A DNA stretch of 64,000 nucleotides, taken from contig JADBYZ010000001.1 of the NCBI GenBank assembly GCA_020402745.1, positions 248,001 to 312,000 of the forward strand, written 5' to 3'. This DNA comes from Phenylobacterium sp. GTDB lineage: Bacteria > Pseudomonadota > Alphaproteobacteria > Caulobacterales > Caulobacteraceae. This document shows, piece by piece, positions 57,051 through 64,000 of this stretch (its first letter is position 1; the number at the start of each line of letters is the position of its first letter). The notes below the pieces were generated by a model. The model did not search any database. It was given only the letters and a program-made list of their open reading frames with translations, and was not told the origin of the DNA. The position numbers and the translations under genes were made by a program.

Positions 57051-57380
57051 CTAGCCGCAGGCGACCCGTTCGATCACGCCGGTGTCTGCATCGTAATAGA
57101 TATTCAGCCGCCGGGGATTGTCGTCTTGGGTCTGGACGCAAGTTGAGCAGGTGACCCTGCGGAGCTGGGGATTGACAGGAACCGGGATGGCGGACCGCGG
57201 CTGCCCGACCAGGCCCCTTACCGTCCTGAGCCCACAGGTATCCGGCGGCTCCACCCGCGGCTTCGGCGCGACGGGCGCTGGGGTGGGAGCCGACGCCGGC
57301 TTGGGCGATGACGGCGCAGCGCAGGCCGCCAGCAGGGCGAGGCCTCCCGCCACCGCCAGGGCCTGCACGGACCGCTTCAC
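57051..57380 (-). CDS. Lipoprotein with I78-family peptidase inhibitor domain
   Basis: Starts at GTG 57380, overlapping the holC stop (GTGA), and gives 109 residues. It has a signal peptide with lipobox LLAAC, a Pro/Ala/Lys-rich linker, then DTCGLRTVRGLVGQPRSAI and NPRRLNIYYDADTGVIERVACG. The two end cysteines and the RLNI...D...GVI...CG pattern are those of the I78 (Aspergillus elastase inhibitor-like) family. It has four cysteines in the domain, two more than the minimal form. Linked to the aminopeptidase gene pepA two genes upstream. Confidence 0.8.
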   Translation of the reverse strand: MKRSVQALAVAGGLALLAACAAPSSPKPASAPTPAPVAPKPRVEPPDTCGLRTVRGLVGQPRSAIPVPVNPQLRRVTCSTCVQTQDDNPRRLNIYYDADTGVIERVACG

Positions 57381-57826
57381 GACACCTTCTCCCAACCCTT
57401 CTCTCCCTGTCGCCAGTAGGCGGCGGTGACCCCGGCCTCGCGGAACCTGCGCCATTGGTCCCGGGCCGCCTGGAGAGCCGCATCATCCCGTCCGTCAAAC
57501 AGGACGGAGCAGCGCTGGAACCCGGACAGGTCCCCCGCCTCCGCGCCGTCCACCAGGAAGAGAGCCTCGGCCTGGTTGGGATTTCCGGCCTGCAGGGTCA
57601 GCACCACCGGGTCCGCCAGGTCTCCGCCCGGGTCGGCGGCGTGCGGCAGAAAGCTGTCGTCCCGATAGCTCCAGAGCCAGCCGTCAAGGTGTTCAACCCG
57701 CTCGGCGGAATTCGCCCTGACGAGGGCGCGCCAGCCCTTCTGGAGGGTGCGCTCCAGAAGGGTCGGCAGGACCTGGTCCAGGCCCTGGCGTTCGAGGTGG
57801 TAGAACCAGACCTCGCAGGCCGTCAT
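57377..57826 (-). CDS. holC: DNA polymerase III subunit chi
   Basis: Clamp-loader accessory subunit that links the replisome to SSB. The 149-residue protein has [44 protein letters not shown], and [24 protein letters not shown], which are characteristic. It overlaps pepA upstream (ATGA) and the lipoprotein downstream (GTGA). pepA-holC is a widespread pair. Confidence 0.95.
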   Translation of the reverse strand: MTACEVWFYHLERQGLDQVLPTLLERTLQKGWRALVRANSAERVEHLDGWLWSYRDDSFLPHAADPGGDLADPVVLTLQAGNPNQAEALFLVDGAEAGDLSGFQRCSVLFDGRDDAALQAARDQWRRFREAGVTAAYWRQGEKGWEKVS

Positions 57827-59277
57827 GCGCGCTCTTCGTAGTGATCCTCGACCAGCCGGTTCAGGAGGCGCACGCCGTAGCCGGTGGCGCCCTCGGGAAT
57901 CGTCGGCACGGTGGAAGGCTTCTTCCAGGCCGTGTTCGCGATGTCGAGGTGGGCCCAGGGCAGGCCGTTGACGAAGCGCTGGATGAACAGGGCGGCGGTG
58001 ATGGACCCCCCTGGGCGTCCGCCGGTGTTCTTCATGTCGGCGATGACGCTGTCGATCTGCTTGTCGTAGGCCTTGGGAAGCGGCATCCGCCAGAGCAGCT
58101 CTTCCTCGCCCTTCGATGCTGACAGGAGGTTGTCCGCCAGCTCGTCATTGTTCGAGAAGAGGCCGGCATAGTCATTGCCCAGCGAGATGATGATCGCGCC
58201 GGTCAGGGTGGCGAGGTCGATCATGAACCGAGGCTTGAAGCGGTCCTGACAGTACCAGACCGCGTCGGCCAGCACGAGGCGGCCTTCGGCGTCGGTATTG
58301 ATGATCTCGATCGTCTGGCCGGACATGGAGGTGACCACGTCGCCGGGGCGCTGGGCGTTACCATCAGGCATGTTCTCCACGAGGCCGAGGATGCCGACGG
58401 CGTTGACCCTGGCCTTGCGGCCGGCCAGCACGTGCATGACGCCGGCCACGGCGGCGGCGCCGCCCATGTCCCACTTCATGTCCTCCATGCCATCGGCGGG
58501 CTTCAGGCTGATGCCGCCGGTGTCGAAGCAGACCCCCTTGCCGATGAAGGCCACGGGTTGGGCGGCGGGATCGGCGGCGCCGTTCCATCGCATCACGACC
58601 AGCTGGCTTTCCCGCACGCTGCCCTGGCCGACGCCCAGGAGCGAGCCCATGCCCAGCTGGCGCATCTCTTCCTCGCCCAGGATCTCGACGGAGAGCCCGA
58701 GGGCCTCCAGGGCCTTCACGCGTCGGGCGAACTCGACCGGGTAAAGAACATTGGGAGGCTCCGAGACCAGGTCGCGCGTAAAGACCACCGCGTCGGCCAA
58801 CGCCGAGAGCGCCGGCATGGCGGCGCTCGCGGCCGCCCCATGCCCGGTCGCCACCTGGGCGGCGGTGATGGAGGGCTTCTTATCCGCGGGCTCCTTGGTC
58901 CGGTACTTGTCAAACCTGTAGGCAGCCAGGCGAAGGCCCAGGGCGGCGCGGGCCGCCAACTCTCCGGTGTCCACCGCGGGAACCAGCCTTAGAGTCTCCA
59001 GACCCCAGAGCTTGACCGCGCCATAGGCGGCGGCGGCCGTCTGCTCCGCGGCCATGAGGTCAAACTCCGCAGTCTTGCCGGCCCCGACCAGGACGACCCG
59101 GTCCGCACCGCCGGAGACCTCCAGAACCTGACCCCGGGCCCCCGTGAAGCGGCTCGCTGCAACGACAGCTGCGAAGGCGCCGCCGCGGACGCTGGACGCC
59201 TCACCCTCAGGAACGGCGATGGCCAGGACCGTCCTGGGGGCCAGTCCGGCGTCGGGCGAAACGAATTCGATCTGCAT
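57823..59277 (-). CDS. pepA: Leucyl aminopeptidase (M17)
   Basis: Zinc/manganese aminopeptidase forming hexamers in the cytosol. The start at 59277 ([14 protein letters not shown]) gives 484 residues; a frame extension to 59319 is less likely. All active-site residues are present: Lys247 and Asp252 ([10 protein letters not shown]), Lys259, Asp270, Asp329, Glu331 and Arg333 (NTDAEGRL). First gene of pepA-holC-lipoprotein. It diverges from lptF with 133 bases between, in which I could not define promoters. Confidence 0.97.
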   Translation of the reverse strand: MQIEFVSPDAGLAPRTVLAIAVPEGEASSVRGGAFAAVVAASRFTGARGQVLEVSGGADRVVLVGAGKTAEFDLMAAEQTAAAAYGAVKLWGLETLRLVPAVDTGELAARAALGLRLAAYRFDKYRTKEPADKKPSITAAQVATGHGAAASAAMPALSALADAVVFTRDLVSEPPNVLYPVEFARRVKALEALGLSVEILGEEEMRQLGMGSLLGVGQGSVRESQLVVMRWNGAADPAAQPVAFIGKGVCFDTGGISLKPADGMEDMKWDMGGAAAVAGVMHVLAGRKARVNAVGILGLVENMPDGNAQRPGDVVTSMSGQTIEIINTDAEGRLVLADAVWYCQDRFKPRFMIDLATLTGAIIISLGNDYAGLFSNNDELADNLLSASKGEEELLWRMPLPKAYDKQIDSVIADMKNTGGRPGGSITAALFIQRFVNGLPWAHLDIANTAWKKPSTVPTIPEGATGYGVRLLNRLVEDHYEERA

Positions 59278-59410
59278 GGTTTTCCAATTCCTTTTGTCGG
59301 GCCGCCTTGCGGTCGACATGCACGGCGGTTGCGTCCCTAGTGCGGGTTATGATTAGAACAGGCTGCAGTTTCAGGCGCGGCAAATCGCCCGCTAGGATCG
59401 ATAATTCGTT

Positions 59411-60553
59411 ATGCGCCTGATCGACCGCTATCTCCTGCGCCAGCTTGTCGCACCCACTCTGTGGGCTGTCGTGGCCGCCACGGGCCTTGCGCTTCTTTCG
59501 ACATCACTGACCCAGATCGACCTTATCGTCGCGGGAGGACAGAGCGCCCTCGTCTTCATCAAGGCCACGGCGCTGGCCATGCCCCAGCTGATCAATATGG
59601 TCCTGCCGGTCAGCCTCTTCGTCGCCGCGCTCATCACCCTCAACCGACTCCAGACCGACCAGGAGCTCGTCGTCTGCTTCGCCGGTGGAATGAGCCGCTG
59701 GCGCGTGATGGCTCCGGCCTTCCGCCTCGCGGCCGTACTGACCCTCCTGTCTTTGGTCATCAATCTCTGGATACAGCCCGCCTCCCACCGAGCCATGCGG
59801 GATGTTCTGTTCGAGGTCAGGACCAACCTGCTCTCGGCCCTGATTCGGGAGGGTGAATTCACCCAGCCGGCGCCGGGGCTGACCGTCTACGCCCAGTCCG
59901 TCGACCGAAACGGTCAGATCCGGAACCTCTTCATTCACCGCGCCAAGGACGACGGCGGCGCTACGACCTACACGGCGGACAGCGGCCGAATTGTGATCAA
60001 GAATGGCGCGCCGATCCTGCGTCTCTCTCGCGGATCCACCCAGGAACTTTCCCCGACTGGCGTTCTGAATTTTCTGAGCTATGACGATTATCCCTTTGAA
60101 CTTAGTGAATTTATTAACTCTGAGGAGAGAGTTCACTACAAGCCGTCGGATCGCTTCCTTCATGAGCTTCTCTTCGCGGACCTCACCCAGGACTGGGAGA
60201 AGCGGAACCATTTGAAGCTCCTGGCTGAGGGACATGCCCGCCTCGCTACGCCCCTCTACAATCTGACCTTTATGGGCCTCGCCGTCTGGGCGATCGTCGG
60301 GGGGGCGTTTTCGCGCCTCGGCTATGGGCGGCGAATCGCCCTGGCCGGAGCCATCGCGGCCGTAACCCGAATACTTGGGTTTATCACTGTTTCTGCCGCA
60401 GAATCAGTGACTTGGTTGAATATTCTTCAGTACGCGATTCCCCTCTCAGTCTGGATCTGGGCCCTGGGCGAGGTGTTTCGCCAGCATCCCATTCAGGCAG
60501 CCTACCAAAGAGGCCGCCCGCCCCGCAGGGTAACGACGGGCCTACCGGCATGA
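59411..60553 (+). CDS. lptF: LPS export ABC transporter permease LptF
   Basis: Inner-membrane half of the LptB2FG extractor that lifts LPS to the Lpt bridge. The 380-residue YjgP/YjgQ protein has N-terminal helices (DRYLLRQLVAPTLWAVVAATGLALL and following), a periplasmic beta-jellyroll domain (about 130-265), and C-terminal helices (LYNLTFMGLAVWAIVGG and following). Its stop overlaps the lptG start by four bases (ATGA). Confidence 0.95.
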   Translation: MRLIDRYLLRQLVAPTLWAVVAATGLALLSTSLTQIDLIVAGGQSALVFIKATALAMPQLINMVLPVSLFVAALITLNRLQTDQELVVCFAGGMSRWRVMAPAFRLAAVLTLLSLVINLWIQPASHRAMRDVLFEVRTNLLSALIREGEFTQPAPGLTVYAQSVDRNGQIRNLFIHRAKDDGGATTYTADSGRIVIKNGAPILRLSRGSTQELSPTGVLNFLSYDDYPFELSEFINSEERVHYKPSDRFLHELLFADLTQDWEKRNHLKLLAEGHARLATPLYNLTFMGLAVWAIVGGAFSRLGYGRRIALAGAIAAVTRILGFITVSAAESVTWLNILQYAIPLSVWIWALGEVFRQHPIQAAYQRGRPPRRVTTGLPA

Positions 60554-61662
60554 CCCGGGTCTTCAGCATCCTGGATCTCTATCTCCTGCGCGTCGCCGTC
60601 CGGGCGGTAGGTGGCGCGCTTGCGGTCATTTCCGCCGTCATCCTCCTGATTCAGTTTGAGGAACTGTCTCGATCTGTAGGTGTGCGATCCGACGCAGGCG
60701 TGGCGGACATCCTCTGGCTCACCCTTCTGCGATCCCCGGGATTGATTCTGCTTCTCTCTCCCTTTGTCTTTCTGTTCGGCGGGATCGCGGCGTTTGTGAC
60801 CCTCAATCGTTCCAGCGAGCTCACGGCGATGCGTGCGGCCGGGGTCTCCGCCTGGCGGTTCATCGCCCCTTCAGCCGCCCTGGCTTTCGGAACCGGCGCC
60901 CTTGTCGTCACGATTCTGAACCCTCTGGCTGCAGGACTTTCAGCCAGGTTTGAGGTGGATCGCGCCCGCCTGATGCAATCCTACCTTGCGGACGCCCCGC
61001 GGGAGGTCTGGATGCGTCAGGGCGACGACCGGGACCTTGTTGTGATCTACGCCAAGTCCCGCGACCTGAAGGAGGATACCCTGCGCCTCAGGGCCGTCTC
61101 CCTCTTCGTCTACCAGAAGGACGCCGAGGGAAGGCTTCAGTTCCGCCGGCGGATTGAGGCCGCCGAGGCTGTACTCCGGGCGGGGTTTTGGAACCTCCGG
61201 GATGTTCGGGAGGCGGCGCCGGGCCAGAGCGCCGTCCGGTCCGACTCGATGTCGATCCGGTCCACCCTTACGGCGGGGGCGGGAGCGGCGTTGGATAGCT
61301 TCGCCTCTCCCGAGGCTGTGACCTTCTGGGGCCTGCCAGCCGCCATACGTCAGACAGAGTTGGCGGGCTTCAGCACCATGTCCCTGCGCTTGCGGCTGCA
61401 CCAGTTGCTGGCCACGCCCGTGCTGTTCGCCGCCATGTCGATCCTGGCGGCGGCATCGTCCCTGAGGCTTTCACGGCAGGGAGGTCTCGCGCTTGCGGCC
61501 GGCGGCGGGGCTGCGATCGGCTTTCTGGTGTTTTTCTTCAACCAGATGACGGGCGCCCTCGCGTCTGCGGACATCATTCCACCCGTCCTGGGGGCCTGGG
61601 CGCCGCCTCTTGTCGCGCTGCTGTCAGGTCTCGCCGTGCTCTGTTACACAGAGGATGGATAA
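60550..61662 (+). CDS. lptG: LPS export ABC transporter permease LptG
   Basis: Partner of LptF. The start at 60550 (MTRVFSILDLYLLRVAVRAVGG) gives 370 residues with the same architecture: three N-terminal helices, a periplasmic domain (about 140-265) and three C-terminal helices (LLATPVLFAAMSILAAAS, LALAAGGGAAIGFLVFFF, VLGAWAPPLVALLSGLAVL). Order lptF-lptG-lptD is typical of alphaproteobacteria. Confidence 0.95.
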   Translation: MTRVFSILDLYLLRVAVRAVGGALAVISAVILLIQFEELSRSVGVRSDAGVADILWLTLLRSPGLILLLSPFVFLFGGIAAFVTLNRSSELTAMRAAGVSAWRFIAPSAALAFGTGALVVTILNPLAAGLSARFEVDRARLMQSYLADAPREVWMRQGDDRDLVVIYAKSRDLKEDTLRLRAVSLFVYQKDAEGRLQFRRRIEAAEAVLRAGFWNLRDVREAAPGQSAVRSDSMSIRSTLTAGAGAALDSFASPEAVTFWGLPAAIRQTELAGFSTMSLRLRLHQLLATPVLFAAMSILAAASSLRLSRQGGLALAAGGGAAIGFLVFFFNQMTGALASADIIPPVLGAWAPPLVALLSGLAVLCYTEDG

Positions 61663-63994
61663 AGGGCGCGTCCGGGCGGTCGAATCACCGAACGTCGACC
61701 CGGATGATCCGTCGGTGAAAGTGTTGGAAGAGCTGTTGAAGAAGCGGTTTGGAGTTGGGGCGCTGTGGGCGGCGGCATGGATGGCGTGCGCCCTCTCCAG
61801 CGCGCCATCTTTCGCCCTTGCGGCGCCTCCGCCGGCCGATGGCCTCGGGCCGGACCAACTTTATCTCGAGGCCGATACGGTGTCCCGGGATGACAAAACC
61901 GGCATGACCGTCGCCCGGGGCGACGTCAAAGCCCGCTATCATGGGCGCACCCTCACCGCCGATGAAGTCACACTTGAGGCGGCCACCGGCGTCGTTCGTG
62001 CGAAGGGCAACGTCCGCATCGTCAATCCGGATCGGACCGCGCAGTTCGCCGACGAGGTCGTTCTGGACCAGTCTCTCACGGTGGGCGCCGCCGCCGGCTT
62101 CGCCGTGCGAAGCGAGGGTTCGATAAAGATGGCCGCCGCCACCGCCATCCGACGAAGCGAAACGCTGAATGAGCTTAACCGCGCCATCTATACGCCCTGC
62201 GAGATCTGCGCGAAGAGCGGCGATGACAAACCACCCTCCTGGTCGATCCAGGCCGAGAAGATTATTCAGGATCGGGAGCGGCAGCTGGTCTCGTACCGCA
62301 ACGCCGTTATCCGAGTCCGGGGCGCGCCCGTGCTCTGGCTTCCGGTCTTCTGGCACCCGGATCCACAAGCCGAGCGCCGATCGGGCCTCCTGACACCGGA
62401 TATCCAGACTTCGGGCCGCCGGGGTCTTTCATACGAACAGCCCTACGTCTTCGTGCTGGGTCCCAGTGCTGACCTTACCCTGTCACCGCAGATCAACAGC
62501 CGGGTCGCGCCGTTCCTGAACGCCCACTATCGCCAGCGATTCCGTACCGGGGCGATTGATGTCCGCGGGGGCTTTACCTACGACCGGGACTTTGACGGAG
62601 GTGGCAACGCCTTTGGCGATCCGACCTCCCGGAGTTACCTCCTGGCCTCAGGCGCCTTCGCGCTCTCGCCGGAATGGCGCTGGGGCTTCAGCGCCGAGCG
62701 CACATCCGACGACCTCCTGTTCGAGAAGTATGATGTCGGCGAGGTTTTTGTCGCCCGAGGCCCCTTTGTTCCGGATGACCGGCGCCTCATCTCGCAGGTC
62801 TACGCGACCCGGCAGACGGCCCTGTCTTGGTTTTCGGCGGGCGCGTTCAGCATCCAGGGCCTGCGTCCCGAGGACGATGACCGAACCTTCCCCCAGGTCG
62901 CCCCCTTCATCGAGGGCCGCTTCGAGCCGGTCTCTGATCTTGCCGGCGGCAGGCTGAGGGTTCGCGTCTCGGCTGTCGCCCTGACCCGCGACGCCGCCCC
63001 TGACAGCCCGGCCGGGACACCGGGTTTGGACAGCCGGAGGGCGACCTTTGAAACCGACTGGCGGCGCACCTCCACCAGCCAGGGTGGATTGCGGCTTTCG
63101 ACCTTCTCCAACCTTCGCATGGATGGCTACAACCTGGGGGACGTGAACGGGATCTCCGGCCGGACGATCTCCCAAGGGCGGGCGCTGGCCTCAGCCGGCG
63201 GGGAGATCTCTCTGCCCCTCGCGCGGCGGCTCTCCGATGCCCTTGTGGTGATCGAACCCACCGCACAGGCGGTGGCCTCCGCCGGCGCCGCGCTGGTTCG
63301 GGTCGGGAGCACGTCTTCGGGCGCGCCCATCTACCTCAATGAAGACTCCGCAACCGTGGTCTTCGACGAGACCAGCCTGTTCCGCCTGAACCGGTTCCCC
63401 GGATACGATCTCACCGAAGACGGACTGCGGCTCAGTGTCGCCGCCCGGACCAGCGTGCTTTGGGATGACGGCCGGCGGGCGAACCTGGTCCTGGGTCGCA
63501 GCTTCCGGTCCAGTGATTCAGGGGTTTTCTCCACCACGTCCGGGCTTTCGCAAAAGGCCTCGGACTGGATTGTCGCCCTGGAGGCTGAACCCATGAGCGG
63601 GATCAGCCTGTTCGTCCGCAGCCGGCTGGACAGCCAGGACCTGAGCGTCCGCCGCGCCGAGGCCGGGGCGAATGTCTCGCTCAGGCGCGGTTCGGGTTAC
63701 TTCCGTTACCTTAAGGAGGAAACCGGGCCCGGATCCGCCCGCAGGGAAAACGCGGACCTCGGCGGTGAGGTGTTCCTTTCGGACACCTGGGGTATCTCCT
63801 TCTATGGAAACCGGGACCTCGCCAGGAGCGCCTGGGTGCTGCGGGACATAGGAATTGTCTTCCGGGACGACTGCACCCGCCTGGACATCATATACCGCCA
63901 GGAAGATCTGCAGATCGGCCGCCTGGGATCCTCAACCTCGGTGAATGTCCGCCTCACCCTCGCCACATTGGGAGGCCCCCTTGGCGCGCGCTAG
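61655..63994 (+). CDS. lptD: LPS-assembly outer membrane protein LptD
   Basis: Beta-barrel that inserts LPS into the outer leaflet. From ATG 61655, which overlaps lptG by eight bases, the product is 779 residues. A signal peptide ends near ALAAP after an unusually long ~30-residue leader, so a later GTG or TTG start is possible. The N-terminal OstA/LptA-like domain (LYLEADTVSRDDKTGM, RGDVKARYHGRTLTADEV) is followed by a large barrel. Cys182 and Cys185 (TPCEICAK) and Cys740 (DDCTRLDI) may form the interdomain disulfide. Complete at 63994. Confidence 0.95.
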   Translation: MDKGRVRAVESPNVDPDDPSVKVLEELLKKRFGVGALWAAAWMACALSSAPSFALAAPPPADGLGPDQLYLEADTVSRDDKTGMTVARGDVKARYHGRTLTADEVTLEAATGVVRAKGNVRIVNPDRTAQFADEVVLDQSLTVGAAAGFAVRSEGSIKMAAATAIRRSETLNELNRAIYTPCEICAKSGDDKPPSWSIQAEKIIQDRERQLVSYRNAVIRVRGAPVLWLPVFWHPDPQAERRSGLLTPDIQTSGRRGLSYEQPYVFVLGPSADLTLSPQINSRVAPFLNAHYRQRFRTGAIDVRGGFTYDRDFDGGGNAFGDPTSRSYLLASGAFALSPEWRWGFSAERTSDDLLFEKYDVGEVFVARGPFVPDDRRLISQVYATRQTALSWFSAGAFSIQGLRPEDDDRTFPQVAPFIEGRFEPVSDLAGGRLRVRVSAVALTRDAAPDSPAGTPGLDSRRATFETDWRRTSTSQGGLRLSTFSNLRMDGYNLGDVNGISGRTISQGRALASAGGEISLPLARRLSDALVVIEPTAQAVASAGAALVRVGSTSSGAPIYLNEDSATVVFDETSLFRLNRFPGYDLTEDGLRLSVAARTSVLWDDGRRANLVLGRSFRSSDSGVFSTTSGLSQKASDWIVALEAEPMSGISLFVRSRLDSQDLSVRRAEAGANVSLRRGSGYFRYLKEETGPGSARRENADLGGEVFLSDTWGISFYGNRDLARSAWVLRDIGIVFRDDCTRLDIIYRQEDLQIGRLGSSTSVNVRLTLATLGGPLGAR

Positions 63995-64000
63995 ACTCTC

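Overview
The window is a high-GC chromosomal segment of an alphaproteobacterium, most likely a member of the Caulobacteraceae (Caulobacter/Phenylobacterium/Brevundimonas group). This rests on gene content and order: glyA-nrdR-rib-nusB-thiL, plsX-fabH-ihfA-merR, hdaA-ppk-ppx, a stand-alone motB, an ALAS-type hemA, a class I PHB synthase with a long N-terminal extension, and a type 2 heme A synthase. Genus cannot be fixed from the sequence alone. Genes are dense, and many adjacent pairs overlap by 1-4 bases.

Layout: (1) 1-4.8 kb, a minus-strand run alaC-hom-glpX-recJ (amino acids, gluconeogenesis, DNA repair). (2) 4.9-9.7 kb, a small lipoprotein diverging from phaC, then argC-msrB-lipoprotein. 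(3) 9.8-12.3 kb, rplM-rpsI with a recognisable promoter and terminator, heme A synthase, a DUF2842 protein and tRNA-Pro(GGG). (4) 12.3-16.4 kb, a cytochrome bc1 chaperone, YceD/DUF177, plsX, fabH, ihfA and a MerR regulator. (5) 16.4-19.9 kb, bamE, a K+-independent proton pyrophosphatase (hppA) and an exported protein. (6) 19.9-24.9 kb, glyA-nrdR-ribD-ribE-ribH-nusB-thiL, in which RibD has only its reductase domain and ribBA is absent. (7) 25-30.6 kb, hemA with an FNR/FixK-like site upstream, a valine catabolic set (isobutyryl-CoA dehydrogenase, 3-hydroxyisobutyryl-CoA hydrolase, 3-hydroxyisobutyrate dehydrogenase) and hemB.

(8) 30.6-40.4 kb is the accessory part. Between hemB and a GNAT acetyltransferase gene sit a three-gene minus-strand operon (SNF2-family helicase, type III methyltransferase Mod, type III restriction subunit Res), a 164-bp copy of the 3' end of the GNAT gene, and a two-gene HTH antitoxin/PIN toxin module. 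The module lies exactly between the two GNAT 3'-end copies. Parts of this block, especially mod, are visibly lower in GC than the surroundings. This is the most unusual content of the window: a helicase-augmented type III restriction system next to a toxin-antitoxin module flanked by a diverged gene-end duplication.

(9) 40.4-49.8 kb, a second beta-hydroxyacid dehydrogenase, motB, bpt, hdaA, ppk, ppx, a D-2-hydroxyacid dehydrogenase and rnd. (10) 49.9-54.6 kb, purM, an acyl-CoA dehydrogenase/CoA-transferase/enoyl-CoA hydratase set and ndk. (11) 54.7-64 kb, an ABC-F ATPase, a VOC protein, pepA-holC-I78 inhibitor lipoprotein, and the LPS export operon lptF-lptG-lptD.

Housekeeping assignments are secure. 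Substrates of the CoA enzymes, the target site of the type III system and the history of the island are inferences.
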